Notes: generated by a model from the letters alone, not told the origin. A stretch of DNA of 64,000 nucleotides from Streptomyces sp. Edi2 (GCF_040253635.1 NZ_JBEJGX010000003.1:3472001-3536000); one strand, 5' to 3'. Numbered from the stretch's first letter, positions 35,614-44,303 are shown. Program-made: numbers and translations.

Positions 35614-36714
35614 CTACTCCACGAACAGCCCCCGGGCCGCCGCCCCCGCGTCGAATTCCTCCAGCCGGGCCTGGGCGTCCGGGAGGGCGTCGCACATCGC
35701 CTCCAGCAGTACGCGGCCCAGGAGCATGGGGGCGCAGGCCGTGTCGAAGGCCAGGCCGGTGCCGACCGGGGCCGGGAGCAGGAGGTCGGTGTGGTGGGCG
35801 ACGGGGGCGAAGGCGCTGTCGGCGACGGTGACGACGGTCAGGCCGGCGGTGCGGGCGTATTCCAGCGCGTCGACGACCTCGCGGGGGTGGCGGGGCAGGG
35901 CGAAGCAGAGGAGGGCGCTCGCGCCGGCCCGTACCGCGGCGTCGATGCGGTCGGTGAGCATGGTGCCGCCCTCGTCCAGCAGCCGGACGTCGGGGTGGAC
36001 CTTACGGGCGAAGTAGCTGAAACCGGCGGCCTGGGCGGTGGCGGCACGCAGTCCGAGGACGGGGAGCGGCCGGGAGGCGGCGAAGAGGCGGCCGGCCTCG
36101 ACCACCGGTGCCGGGTCGGCGAGGGCGGCGGCGAGCCGGCGGAGGTTGTCGATCTCCGCCTGGACGGCCTGCTGGTACTCGTTGTAGGAGCCGGTGTCGC
36201 CGGGCTTGTCCGTAGGGGCGACCTCGCGCAGATGGCGGCGCAGCGCCGGGTAACCGTCGAAGCCGAGGGCGACGGCGAAACGGGTGACGGACGGCTGGCT
36301 GACCCCTGCCAGTTCGGCCAGTTCGACGCTGGAGAGGAAGGGTGCGTCGGCGGCCCGGCGCACCATGCAGTGGGCGATCCGCCGCTGGGTGGGAGTCAGC
36401 CGGTGGCCCTCGAAGAGCTTCTGGAGACGGGCGGCCGTACCGGTGTCCGCGGCGGAGATGCCGGCCTCCATGCCGGTGGCGTCCGTCCCGGGGGCGGCGT
36501 CCTCCATGGCGGTGGGGGTGTCCCTGCCGGTGATGTCCGTCCCGGCGTTCGCACCCGCGCCCGCCCCCGAGCCCGTACCCGCGCCCGTCCTCGCGCCCGT
36601 GTCCGTCGTGGCCGGCGCCTCCGGCGTCCGGTCGGCCCTGTCCCGCGGTCCGTCGCCGGTCGCGCCGCCGACGCCGCCGCCGATTCCGCCGCCGTTGTCC
36701 CCGTCCCCGCTCAT
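35614..36714 (-). CDS. RpiR/MurR family transcriptional regulator
   Basis: A 366-aa regulator. The N-terminal HTH_6 domain (about 96-172: LTPTQRRIAHCMVRRA, FLSSVELAELAGVSQPSVTRFAVALGF) and a SIS domain (about 200-345: RPLPVLGLRAATAQAAGFSYF, ALLCFALPRHPREVVDAL) are standard. Unusually, about 95 Gly/Thr/Ala-rich residues precede the HTH; ATG 36714 has gaagagg upstream, but an internal Met at 82 would give the normal family length. SIS domains sense phosphosugars or related metabolites; relatives also regulate amino-acid catabolism. It lies just downstream of the lyase gene (184-bp gap). Confidence 0.9.
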   Translation of the reverse strand: MSGDGDNGGGIGGGVGGATGDGPRDRADRTPEAPATTDTGARTGAGTGSGAGAGANAGTDITGRDTPTAMEDAAPGTDATGMEAGISAADTGTAARLQKLFEGHRLTPTQRRIAHCMVRRAADAPFLSSVELAELAGVSQPSVTRFAVALGFDGYPALRRHLREVAPTDKPGDTGSYNEYQQAVQAEIDNLRRLAAALADPAPVVEAGRLFAASRPLPVLGLRAATAQAAGFSYFARKVHPDVRLLDEGGTMLTDRIDAAVRAGASALLCFALPRHPREVVDALEYARTAGLTVVTVADSAFAPVAHHTDLLLPAPVGTGLAFDTACAPMLLGRVLLEAMCDALPDAQARLEEFDAGAAARGLFVE

Positions 36715-36898
36715 CGCCTCTTCTTCCCGGCCCGGTCGGGGGCCTTGTCCTGTCCTGTGTCGACCGACTGTACGGAATTCCTGGCCCGCTCCGGCCCGCG
36801 CTACGCGCCGCGATCCGGCCGTAAGCGCACCCCGGCCCCACGCCACCACCCTGGCTCCACGCGCCGCCCCGCCACTCCCGTACAGCCCCACTACTCCC

Positions 36899-38395
36899 CT
36901 ACAACTCCGCCAGCCCGTCCAGCAGCCCCGCCGCGACCGCCACGTCACCGGTCAGCGGCCGGTCCTCCATCCGCGGGTCGAGGGCGTCGGCGGCGAAGGC
37001 ATAGGCGGCGGCGAGCGGTATGTCCGGGTCGGGCTCCAGGGAGCGCATCCGCAAGGCCCGTACGGTGGCGACCAGTTCGCAGGCGAGGACCTGGCGGTAG
37101 TGCGTAGCGGCGCGCAGGCTCTGGCGCGCGCCCAGGGAGGCGAAGCTCGCCTGCTCCTCGACGCCGCGGGAGAGGACGGCATGGCCGAGCGAGGCCGGGT
37201 GGGAGACCGCGCGCATCTCGCCGAGCGCGGCGCCGGCCGCGTATTCGAGGATCATCACGCCGGAGCTGGCCGGTGCCGCATCCCCCAGGAACGGCCGCAG
37301 CCGGGTGAAGTCGGGCTCGGAGAGCGCGGCGAGCCGGGCGGTGGACAGCTGGGCGGTCTGCAGCACGGCCAGCCGGAGGGCGTCCAGGGCGAGCGCGGCA
37401 TGGGCGGCGTAGAAGTTGCCGTGGTGGTAGGCGGCCTGGTCCTCGATGCTGATCAGGGGGTTCTCGGCGGCGGCGTTCACCTCGACCGTCAGCACCTCGT
37501 CCAGGGTGTCGGCGGCGTCCAGCGCCGGGCCGTGGATCTGCGGGATGCAGCGGAAGCCGTACGGGTCCTGGATTCGGCCGAGGGGCGGGGCCGGGCGGGG
37601 CGGGACGCCGGAGAGGGTACGCAGCCGGGTGGCGGCGGCCGCGGAGCCGGGGTGCGGGCGGGCGAGCATGACCGGCTCGGCGAAGGGCTCGTACGAGCCG
37701 CCGACCGCGAGCAGGGAGAGGGCGGCGACGGGGAGGGAGGCGGCCAGGAGCCGGCGCAGTTCGTCGAGGGCGAGCGCGGACTGGCCGAGGGTGAGGGCGT
37801 TGCTGCTGATCAGGGCGAGCGCGTCGTTGTTGTCGAGGGCGATGGGGGCGGGGGCCCGGCCGCCGGACGCGCAGTGCCAGGGGTGCTCGCCGGCCAGCGC
37901 GAGTCCGGTCTGGGCGAGCGCGGCCAGGTCGCCGGTGCCGACGCCGCCGTGTTCGTTGACGACGGGGTGCGCGCCGGCGTCCAGGGCGGCGAGGAGGGAG
38001 GTGATGACGGCGGGGTTCAGGCCGGCGCCGCCCGCCAGCAGCTGGTTGGCGCGCACGGCGAGCATGGCGCGGACCTCGCGGCCGGGCAGCGGGTCGCCGA
38101 CCGCGCCGGCGTGGCTGCGCAGCAGCCGCAGCCCGTGCTCGGCATCCGCGGCCCCGACGTCCTCCGTGCGGTTGGCGCCGACGCCGGTGCTGCGCCCGTA
38201 GACCCGGCCGGTGGCGGCGAGGCGGCGTGCGGTCTCCCAGGATTCCTCGGCGCGGGCGAAGGCCTTGGGGTCGGGGGCGGTGGGGTGCGCGGTGCGCTCC
38301 GCGAGGGCGGCGATGTCGGCGCTGTGCAGGCCGGTGCCGTCGAGTGTGATGCGCCGGCCGACAGGGGGGCCGTTGTCCAGCATGTGAGATACCAA
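36899..38395 (-). CDS. Aromatic amino acid ammonia-lyase homologue with degenerate MIO motif
   Basis: About 498 aa, full length for the HAL/PAL family. Shared landmarks: YGRSTGVGANR (Tyr66 region), LLRSHAGAVGDPLP, AVRANQLLAGGAGL, GRIQDPYGFRCIPQIHG, AAAENPLI and HHGNFYAA. The prosthetic-group triad is not normal: where histidase reads GSVGASGDLAPLAH this has GGVGTGDLAALAQ (residues 150-162), one residue shorter, with Thr in place of Ser. The protein may not form MIO at all. I chose TTG 38395, 9 bases after gagggag; the TTG at 38404 abuts that site and ATG 38383 is too far. Genuine histidase activity is doubtful. Confidence 0.85.
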   Translation of the reverse strand: MVSHMLDNGPPVGRRITLDGTGLHSADIAALAERTAHPTAPDPKAFARAEESWETARRLAATGRVYGRSTGVGANRTEDVGAADAEHGLRLLRSHAGAVGDPLPGREVRAMLAVRANQLLAGGAGLNPAVITSLLAALDAGAHPVVNEHGGVGTGDLAALAQTGLALAGEHPWHCASGGRAPAPIALDNNDALALISSNALTLGQSALALDELRRLLAASLPVAALSLLAVGGSYEPFAEPVMLARPHPGSAAAATRLRTLSGVPPRPAPPLGRIQDPYGFRCIPQIHGPALDAADTLDEVLTVEVNAAAENPLISIEDQAAYHHGNFYAAHAALALDALRLAVLQTAQLSTARLAALSEPDFTRLRPFLGDAAPASSGVMILEYAAGAALGEMRAVSHPASLGHAVLSRGVEEQASFASLGARQSLRAATHYRQVLACELVATVRALRMRSLEPDPDIPLAAAYAFAADALDPRMEDRPLTGDVAVAAGLLDGLAEL

Positions 38396-38499
38396 GGGGT
38401 TCAACTCCCTCTTATAACGCGCTTTGTGGACGGAAGTCCGACACCTCTTTCCGTACGGTGAGCCGAAGCAGCAGGCGAGGTAAAAGCGATTGCCTTCCG

Positions 38500-38551
38500 C
38501 CTATTGACTTCTATTCACGCGCCTATGACTCTGCATGACACTATGCAGGCC
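38500..38551 (+). promoter_or_regulatory. Promoter-operator of importer operon, shared with 47494
   Basis: TTGACT (38504-38509), 17 bases, gactct as a weak -10, then the perfect inverted repeat ctgcat-gacact-atgcag (38531-38548) over the expected start site. Another copy of the block lies upstream of the NCS1 permease gene with the same 27-base distance between TTGAC and CTG. It also lies between this operon and the divergent lyase gene. Confidence 0.7.
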
Positions 38552-38567
38552 GGGCAAGGGGCAGCGG

Positions 38568-39869
38568 ATGATCAAGTTCGACGCAGTCAGCAAGCGATAC
38601 CCGAATGGCACCACCGCCGTGGACGAGCTGTCCCTGGACCTCCCCGAGGGCGGGGTCACCGTCCTCGTCGGCTCGTCGGGCTGCGGTAAGACCACCACCC
38701 TGCGGATGGTCAACCGCATGGTCGAGCCGACCTCCGGCAGGATCAGTGTCGGCGGCCGCGACATTCTGGAGGCGGACGCCGCCGAGCTGCGCCGCGGCAT
38801 CGGCTATGTCATCCAGCAGTCCGGTCTCTTCCCTCACCGTACGATCCTGGACAACATCGCGACGGTCCCGCTGCTGCTGGGCTGGGGCAAGCGCAAGGCC
38901 CGCGCCCGCGCCGCCGAGCTGCTGGAGCTGGTCGGCCTGCCCGCCGACGCCGGCAAGCGCTATCCGCACCAGCTCTCCGGCGGCCAGCAGCAGCGCGTCG
39001 GCGTCGCCCGTGCGCTGGCCGCCGACCCGCCCGTGCTGCTGATGGACGAGCCCTTCGGCGCCGTCGACCCGGTCGTGCGCACCCAGCTGCAGAACGAGCT
39101 GCTGCGGCTCCAGGAGGAGCTGCGCAAGACCGTCGTCTTCGTGACCCACGACATCGACGAGGCGGTCCGGCTGGGCGACCGGATCGCGGTCTTCCGCACC
39201 GGCGGCCGGCTCGTCCAGTGCGCCGAGCCCGCCGAGCTGCTGGCCCGGCCCGCCGATGACTTCGTCGCCGACTTCCTGGGCGCCGAGCGCGGGCTCAAGC
39301 TGCTCTCGCTCACCACCCTCGCGGACGTCCCGCACGCCCCCGGCCGGGCGATACGCGCCGACGAACCGGTCGGCGGGATATCCCGCGACGGCGGCCGCTG
39401 GCGCGTGGTGACCTCGCCGCGCGGGGAACCGCTGGGGTGGCTGGACGCCGACGCCCTGCCTGCCGGCGGGACGGCCGGCGAGGCCCCGCTGGAGGCCGTA
39501 CGGCCGCTGCGCGACCACGATTCCCTCCTCTCGGCGCTCAACGAGGCGGTCTCCTCCCCCGCCGCCGCCGTCGTCCGGGTCTCCGCCGACGGGGTGCTGA
39601 CCGGCGTCACCTCCCGCGACGCCATCCACGACCGGGCGGGCCGCAGCCACGCGGAGGCGGGCCGGGCGGCGGCCGCCGGGCCCACCGCCGCCGGGCCCAC
39701 CGCCCCCGGGACGCCCGCCTCCGAGACGCCCGGCTCCGAAGCGCGCGCCCCCGAGACACCCGGCTCCGAGCCCCCCGCCCCCGAGGACACGCCCGGGGAC
39801 AGCCCCGGGGACACCCCCGGAGACGCCAAGCCCCCCAAGGCCCCCTCCGCCACGGAGCGCCCCGCATGA
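38568..39869 (+). CDS. Quaternary-amine-type ABC importer, ATP-binding subunit (OpuCA/ProV-like)
   Basis: A 433-aa ATPase. Walker A GSSGCGKTTT (35-44), the Q loop YVIQQSGLFPH, signature LSGGQQQRVGVARAL, Walker B VLLMDEPFGAVDP and switch His VTHDIDEAVRLGDR match the osmoprotectant/amino-acid QAT group. After the ATPase (to about 240) comes a CBS-like regulatory part (RPLRDHDSLLSALNEAV, AVVRVSADGVLTGVTSRDAI) and a 70-residue Pro/Glu/Thr tail. ATG 38568 has aagggg upstream. First gene of a four-gene importer operon. Confidence 0.93.
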   Translation: MIKFDAVSKRYPNGTTAVDELSLDLPEGGVTVLVGSSGCGKTTTLRMVNRMVEPTSGRISVGGRDILEADAAELRRGIGYVIQQSGLFPHRTILDNIATVPLLLGWGKRKARARAAELLELVGLPADAGKRYPHQLSGGQQQRVGVARALAADPPVLLMDEPFGAVDPVVRTQLQNELLRLQEELRKTVVFVTHDIDEAVRLGDRIAVFRTGGRLVQCAEPAELLARPADDFVADFLGAERGLKLLSLTTLADVPHAPGRAIRADEPVGGISRDGGRWRVVTSPRGEPLGWLDADALPAGGTAGEAPLEAVRPLRDHDSLLSALNEAVSSPAAAVVRVSADGVLTGVTSRDAIHDRAGRSHAEAGRAAAAGPTAAGPTAPGTPASETPGSEARAPETPGSEPPAPEDTPGDSPGDTPGDAKPPKAPSATERPA

Positions 39870-40540
39870 CCATCGAGTGGGGCTGGTTCCCCGACCACGC
39901 CGACGAGATGGCCCGCCTGACCGCCGACCACCTCGCCACCGCGGTGCCCGCCGTCCTCCTCGGCCTGCTGATCGCGCTGCCGCTGGCGGTCCTCGCCCAC
40001 CGGATACGGCCGCTGCGCGGCTTCATCCTGGGCGCGTCCAACATCCTCTACACCATCCCCTCCCTCGCCTTCTTCGTCCTCCTCCTGCCGGTCACCGGCC
40101 TCACCCGCACCACCGCGATCGTGGGTCTGACCGCGTACACCCTGGTCGTCCTCGTACGGAACACCGTCGAGGGCCTGGACGCGGTCCCGGTCAAGGTCCG
40201 TGAGGCGTCGACGGCGATGGGGACCGGGCCGCTGCGCACCCTGCTCACCGTCGAGCTGCCGCTCGCCCTCCCGGTGATCATGGCGGGCGTCCGGGTCGCC
40301 ACCGTCATGTCCATCTCCCTGGTCAGCGTGGCGAGCTATATCGGCTACGGCGGCCTCGGCCAGCTCTTCACCGACGGCTTCCAGCGCAACTTCCCCACGC
40401 CGGTCATTGCCGGTGTGGCCTTGACCCTGCTGCTCGCCCTGGTCGCCGACGCGCTGCTGGTGACCGTCCAGTGGCTGTGCACCCCCTGGCGGCGCGGCAC
40501 CTCCCGGCAGCGCACCTCTCTGTGGCGGAAGGCAGCGTGA
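39866..40540 (+). CDS. Quaternary-amine-type ABC importer, permease 1
   Basis: A 224-aa BPD-type permease with five to six spans. The EAA-like loop reads VKVREASTAMGTGPLRTLLTVELPLALPVIMAG (described in part), and the NILYTIPSLAFFVLLLP segment is the OpuCB-like hallmark. ATG overlaps the ATPase stop by 4 bases. It should pair with the second permease to form a heterodimer, as in OpuC systems. Confidence 0.93.
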   Translation: MTIEWGWFPDHADEMARLTADHLATAVPAVLLGLLIALPLAVLAHRIRPLRGFILGASNILYTIPSLAFFVLLLPVTGLTRTTAIVGLTAYTLVVLVRNTVEGLDAVPVKVREASTAMGTGPLRTLLTVELPLALPVIMAGVRVATVMSISLVSVASYIGYGGLGQLFTDGFQRNFPTPVIAGVALTLLLALVADALLVTVQWLCTPWRRGTSRQRTSLWRKAA

Positions 40541-40547
40541 CGCGCCG

Positions 40548-41219
40548 ATGCTCGAACTCCTGAAGAACCTCGCCTCCTGGCTGACCAGTCCGGCCCAGTG
40601 GTCGGGCCCCGAGGGCATCGCCGCACGCGTCCTGGAGCACCTGGAGTACTCGGTGCTCGCCACCCTCGCCGCGGCCGTGATCGCGCTGCCCATCGGCCTG
40701 CTCATCGGGCACACCGGCCGGGGCGCCTTCCTCGCCGTCAACCTCTCCTCGTTCGGCCGGGCGCTGCCCACCGTCGGCCTGGTCACCCTGGTCTTCCTCG
40801 CGGGCGGGCTGAGCGTGTGGCCGGTGTATGTGTCGCTGGTCGCGCTCGCCGTGCCGGTGATCATCACCAATACGTACGCGGGGATGGCCGCCGTCGACCC
40901 CGAGGTCAAGGACGCCGCCAAGGGCGTGGGGCTGCGCGGCCGCCAGGTCCTGTGGCAGGTCGAACTCCCGCTCGCGCTCCCGCTGATCATGACCGGCGTA
41001 CGGCTGGCGACCGTGCAGGTCGTCGCCACCGCCACCATCGCCGCCTATGTCAGCTTCGGCGGGCTGGGCCGCTATGTCTTCGACGGGCTGGCGCAGCGCG
41101 ACCTGGTGCAGGTCCTCGGCGGTGCGGCCCTGGTCGCCGTGCTCGCCGTCGTCGCCGACCTGGCGCTGGGCGGGCTGACCCGGCTGCTGTTCCGCGGCCG
41201 CCCGGCCACCGCGCGCTGA
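40548..41219 (+). CDS. Quaternary-amine-type ABC importer, permease 2
   Basis: A 223-aa permease, paralogue of the preceding gene: spans from about residue 28, SFGRALPTVGLVTLVFLAGG, the coupling loop DAAKGVGLRGRQVLWQVELPL (in part) and ATIAAYVSFGGLGRYVFDGLA. Starts at ATG 40548, 7 bases after permease 1. Corresponds to OpuCD. Confidence 0.93.
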   Translation: MLELLKNLASWLTSPAQWSGPEGIAARVLEHLEYSVLATLAAAVIALPIGLLIGHTGRGAFLAVNLSSFGRALPTVGLVTLVFLAGGLSVWPVYVSLVALAVPVIITNTYAGMAAVDPEVKDAAKGVGLRGRQVLWQVELPLALPLIMTGVRLATVQVVATATIAAYVSFGGLGRYVFDGLAQRDLVQVLGGAALVAVLAVVADLALGGLTRLLFRGRPATAR

Positions 41220-41287
41220 GCACCCGCCGCCCGGATGCTGAGCACCCGCCGCCCCGCCCCTTACGTACGCACCGAGGAGCCCCGCCC

Positions 41288-42214
41288 ATGAACCGTCGTA
41301 CCGCCCTGACCGCTCTCCTCGCCGGCGCCTCGGCCCCGCTGCTGGCCTCCTGTTCCTCCGGCATCACCTCCCTCAAGGGGGACGGCGCCGGCGGCGACAG
41401 CGGCAGCAGCACCGGCGGACTGGTCATCGGCACCGCCAACTTCACCGAGAACCAGATCCTCGGCTACCTCTACGCGGGCGTGCTGACCGCCGCCGGGGTC
41501 AAGGCCACCGTCAAGCCCAACCTCGGCTCCCGCGAGATCGTGGTCCCCGCGCTGCGCTCCGGCGATATCGACCTGCTCCCCGAGTACCAGGGCAGTCTGC
41601 TGCTCTACCTCGACAAGAAGGCCACCGAGACCGAGGCGGGCGCCATGCAGAACGCGCTGGCCACCGTGCTCCCCGACGGCCTCGAAATCCTGCCCTACGC
41701 GGCCGCCGAGGACCGCGACAGCTTCGCGGTGACCCGCGCGACCGCCGACCGCTACGGCCTCAAGACGCTCGCCGACCTGCGCAAGGCCAACGGCAAGCTG
41801 GTGTTCGGCGCGGCCGCCGAGATGAAGAAGCGGGTCGTCGGGCTCGTCGGCCTCAAGGACCGGTACGGGGTGGAATTCAAGGAGTTCAAAGCGCTGGACT
41901 CCTCCGGACCGCTGGTCAAGGGCGCGCTGAAGAAGGGCGACATCGACATCGCCAATGTCTTCACCACGGACGTCGACACCGCGGCGAACGGCTGGGTCCT
42001 GCTCGCCGACCCCCAGCACCTCATCCCCGCCCAGCACATCGTCCCGCTGATCGCCGCCCGCAAGGCGGACTCCAAGGTCCGCAAGGCCCTGGCCCGTCTG
42101 GGCAACACCCTCACCACCGCCCACCTCACCGAGCTCAACCGCCTCGTCGACAAGGAGAAGCAGGACCCGGACCGGGTGGCCGACGCCTGGCTGAAGAAGC
42201 ACAAGCTGAGCTGA
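41288..42214 (+). CDS. Quaternary-amine-type ABC importer, substrate-binding lipoprotein
   Basis: A 308-aa lipoprotein: signal with lipobox LLASC (Cys22), then a Ser/Gly linker and an OpuAC-type binding domain (VIGTANFTENQILGYLYAG, LPEYQGSLLLYLD, DIDIANVFTTDVDTAANGW). ProX/OpuCC proteins usually hold betaine or choline in an aromatic or tyrosine cage; few candidate aromatics are visible here, so a different ligand is possible. QAT importers also include histidine systems (HutXWV), relevant to the nearby catabolic genes. gaggag upstream of ATG 41288. Confidence 0.92.
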   Translation: MNRRTALTALLAGASAPLLASCSSGITSLKGDGAGGDSGSSTGGLVIGTANFTENQILGYLYAGVLTAAGVKATVKPNLGSREIVVPALRSGDIDLLPEYQGSLLLYLDKKATETEAGAMQNALATVLPDGLEILPYAAAEDRDSFAVTRATADRYGLKTLADLRKANGKLVFGAAAEMKKRVVGLVGLKDRYGVEFKEFKALDSSGPLVKGALKKGDIDIANVFTTDVDTAANGWVLLADPQHLIPAQHIVPLIAARKADSKVRKALARLGNTLTTAHLTELNRLVDKEKQDPDRVADAWLKKHKLS

Positions 42215-42236
42215 GCCCCGGCGGCGGCCGCAGGCC

Positions 42237-43295
42237 TCACGCGGGCGGCAGGCCGCCGTAGCGGAGCGGCAGGCCGAACAGCGGGAACAGCCGCTCGGTG
42301 TCCAGGAAGCACTGCAGCGCGGTGATCCGGCCGTCCGCCGTCTCGATGACCTGGATCGCCCAGGGCTCGCCGTCCGCGCGGTACTGACCGAACGCCGGCC
42401 GGCCGTTCGCCGCGACCGGCACCAGATGTGAGCCCTCGCAGCCACAGCCCGGCCCCAGCATCCACTTCACGATGTCGTCGCGGCCGCGCAGCCACAGTTC
42501 GAGCGGCGGCATGGACAGCGTGGAGTCCTCGTGCAGCACGGCCGTGAGCGCGTCCATGTCGAAGCGTTCGAAGGCGTCGACATAGCGCCGCAGCAGCGCC
42601 TGCTGGGCGTCGTCCAGCGGCTGCTGCGCCACGTCGGCAGCGGTGTCGCCGGAGGCGGCGAGGGTCGCGCGGGCCCGCTGCAGAGCGCTGTTCACCGAGG
42701 CGACCGAGCTTCCCAGCAGCTCGGCGACCTCACTCGCCGACCAGCTGAGCACTTCCCGGAGGATCAGCACCGCCCGCTGCCGGGGCGCCAGCCGCTGCAG
42801 CGCGGCGATGAACGCCAGACGGACCGACTCCCGGGCGACGGCGGTCTCCGCCGGGTCCGCCGCGGACGCCAGCACCCGCTGGTCCGGTACGGGCCCGATC
42901 CAGGTCGCCTCGGGCAGCCCCGGGCCGACCGGCGTGTCCACGCTCGACGGGGAGGCGAGATCCATCGGCCTGGCCCGGCGCTGACCACCCTTGAGCAGGT
43001 CCAGGCACACATTCGTGGCGATCCGGTAGAGCCAGGACCGCAGGGACGCCCGTCCCTCGAACCGGTCGTAGCCCCGCCAGGCCCGCACCATCGTCTCCTG
43101 CACGGCGTCCTCGGCCTCGAACGCCGAGCCCAGCATCCGGTAGCAGTAGCCGGTCAGCTCGGTGCGGTGGGCCTCCAGGCGGTCCGCGGGCTCCTTCCGG
43201 GACACGGGCTCCCTCCGGGGCGCGGATCCTGCGCCGCCGTCCGCCGGCACGGCTCCGCCGTCCACCGTCGCGTCACTCGTCGAGGACCGTTTCAT
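42237..43295 (-). CDS. ECF sigma factor with C-terminal SnoaL-like domain
   Basis: A 352-aa sigma factor. Region 2: ELTGYCYRMLGSAFEAEDAVQETMVRAWRGYDRF and LRSWLYRIATNVCLDLL (parts); region 4: LAPRQRAVLILREVLSWSASEVAELLGSSVASVNSALQRAR (parts). About 125 residues follow (DAFERFDMDALTAVLHEDSTLSMPPLELWLRG to the end), an NTF2/SnoaL-like domain of the kind fused to the ECF41/ECF56 type groups, where it controls sigma activity in place of a separate anti-sigma factor. ATG 43295 or 43310 are both possible; neither has a strong ribosome site. Confidence 0.9.
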   Translation of the reverse strand: MKRSSTSDATVDGGAVPADGGAGSAPRREPVSRKEPADRLEAHRTELTGYCYRMLGSAFEAEDAVQETMVRAWRGYDRFEGRASLRSWLYRIATNVCLDLLKGGQRRARPMDLASPSSVDTPVGPGLPEATWIGPVPDQRVLASAADPAETAVARESVRLAFIAALQRLAPRQRAVLILREVLSWSASEVAELLGSSVASVNSALQRARATLAASGDTAADVAQQPLDDAQQALLRRYVDAFERFDMDALTAVLHEDSTLSMPPLELWLRGRDDIVKWMLGPGCGCEGSHLVPVAANGRPAFGQYRADGEPWAIQVIETADGRITALQCFLDTERLFPLFGLPLRYGGLPPA

Positions 43296-43540
43296 CGAGG
43301 ACCCGCCCATCCGCCCGTCGGCCGACCACCGGCACACGCGCCCGACGGTACCGGAGCATCCGGCACCAGTCTGCTCCCCGGCACGGGGCTCCGCAGCCGG
43401 GGGCCGGACGCGGGAGAGAACCCGGGCACACGACGTGGGAGCCCCCGCCGGCCGGGCGCGGGAGCCCCACGCGCCCGATGCGGGAGAACAGCGCAAAGGC
43501 GGGCCGGACACCACGGCCCGGCCCGCCTCCGCGTCTCAGG

Positions 43541-43702
43541 TCATCTGCGCAGCTGCACGCCGCGCAGTACCCCTCCGACGACCGCTCCGGCCACGATGCT
43601 CAGCCCGAGCCGGGCAGGTTCCGTCAATCCGGAGAACACCGTGTGCGTGAGCGCGAAAACGACCACGACCGCGAGAACTCCGGCGATCAGCGCCTTCCTC
43701 AT
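43541..43702 (-). CDS. 53-residue membrane protein
   Basis: Two hydrophobic segments fill almost the whole protein: ALIAGVLAVVVVFALTHTVF and LGLSIVAGAVVGGVLRG, ending LRR. It starts 49 bases after the stop of the secreted glycine-rich protein gene on the same strand, with aagga close upstream. The size and position resemble small immunity or helper proteins, but no family is recognised. Confidence 0.55.
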   Translation of the reverse strand: MRKALIAGVLAVVVVFALTHTVFSGLTEPARLGLSIVAGAVVGGVLRGVQLRR

Positions 43703-43751
43703 TCCTTGCCCATTTTCTTGCCCAATTCGTTGCTCAGTTCCTTGCCCGGCA

Positions 43752-44303
43752 TCAGCAATCGGAAAGCGACAGCACCGCGCCGGAGACCAGGCCGCCGAAA
43801 GCCCCCGCCGTGGCGCCCGCGGCACACCCGGTCTCGGCGCCTGCTATGCAGCCGCCTATCCCACCGGACACCACATAATCCTTGATCTTGTCGTTGGCGC
43901 ACTGGGAGTAGCTCTCGGCCGCCACGCTCCGCGCGGTGACGCCGAGATCCCGGAAGCTACGGGTCGCCCGCACGGTCACCGTGGCGCCCTTGGCCCGGTA
44001 GCTGACGTGCGCCGTCTTGCCGTTCTTCAGTTTGATGGCGGTGCCCAGCCGGCCCACCGTCCGATGGCCGGGGCCGACCAGCTCCAGCTTCTTGCCGGCC
44101 ACGGTGAAGTGGTAGCCGGCGGGCATGGAAAGGGTGGCCGTCAGCGTTTTGCCGTCCGGCGACCGGAGCGACTTCAGCTTGAAGCCCTTGACGGAACTCA
44201 CCGATTTCGCGGAATGCGGCGCACTGTGCGCGGAGGCGGGACCTGCCATCCCCGCAAAAGTCAGTGCGGTGAGTGCGGTCGCAGCGGTCTTACGGAACCT
44301 CAT
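43752..44303 (-). CDS. Secreted protein with glycine-rich bacteriocin-like C-terminus
   Basis: A 183-aa protein with a signal peptide (1 to about 25, ending PASAHSAP), a beta-rich middle (about 38-130, basic and Thr-rich) and a distinct C-terminal segment of about 50 residues: YSQCANDKIKDYVVSGG then IGGCIAGAETGCAAGATAG and a final Ser-Asp-Cys. Four Cys and repeated small-residue GxxxG/AxxxG spacing are typical of membrane-inserting class II bacteriocin-like peptides. cggggat lies upstream of ATG 44303. GC is lower than in neighbours. The role is a guess from composition. Confidence 0.75.
   Translation of the reverse strand: MRFRKTAATALTALTFAGMAGPASAHSAPHSAKSVSSVKGFKLKSLRSPDGKTLTATLSMPAGYHFTVAGKKLELVGPGHRTVGRLGTAIKLKNGKTAHVSYRAKGATVTVRATRSFRDLGVTARSVAAESYSQCANDKIKDYVVSGGIGGCIAGAETGCAAGATAGAFGGLVSGAVLSLSDC

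Noticed and set aside
36899..38395. hutH (histidase) label
   Set aside because: The MIO triad is not canonical and the gene is outside the hut operon, so the specific name would be unsafe.
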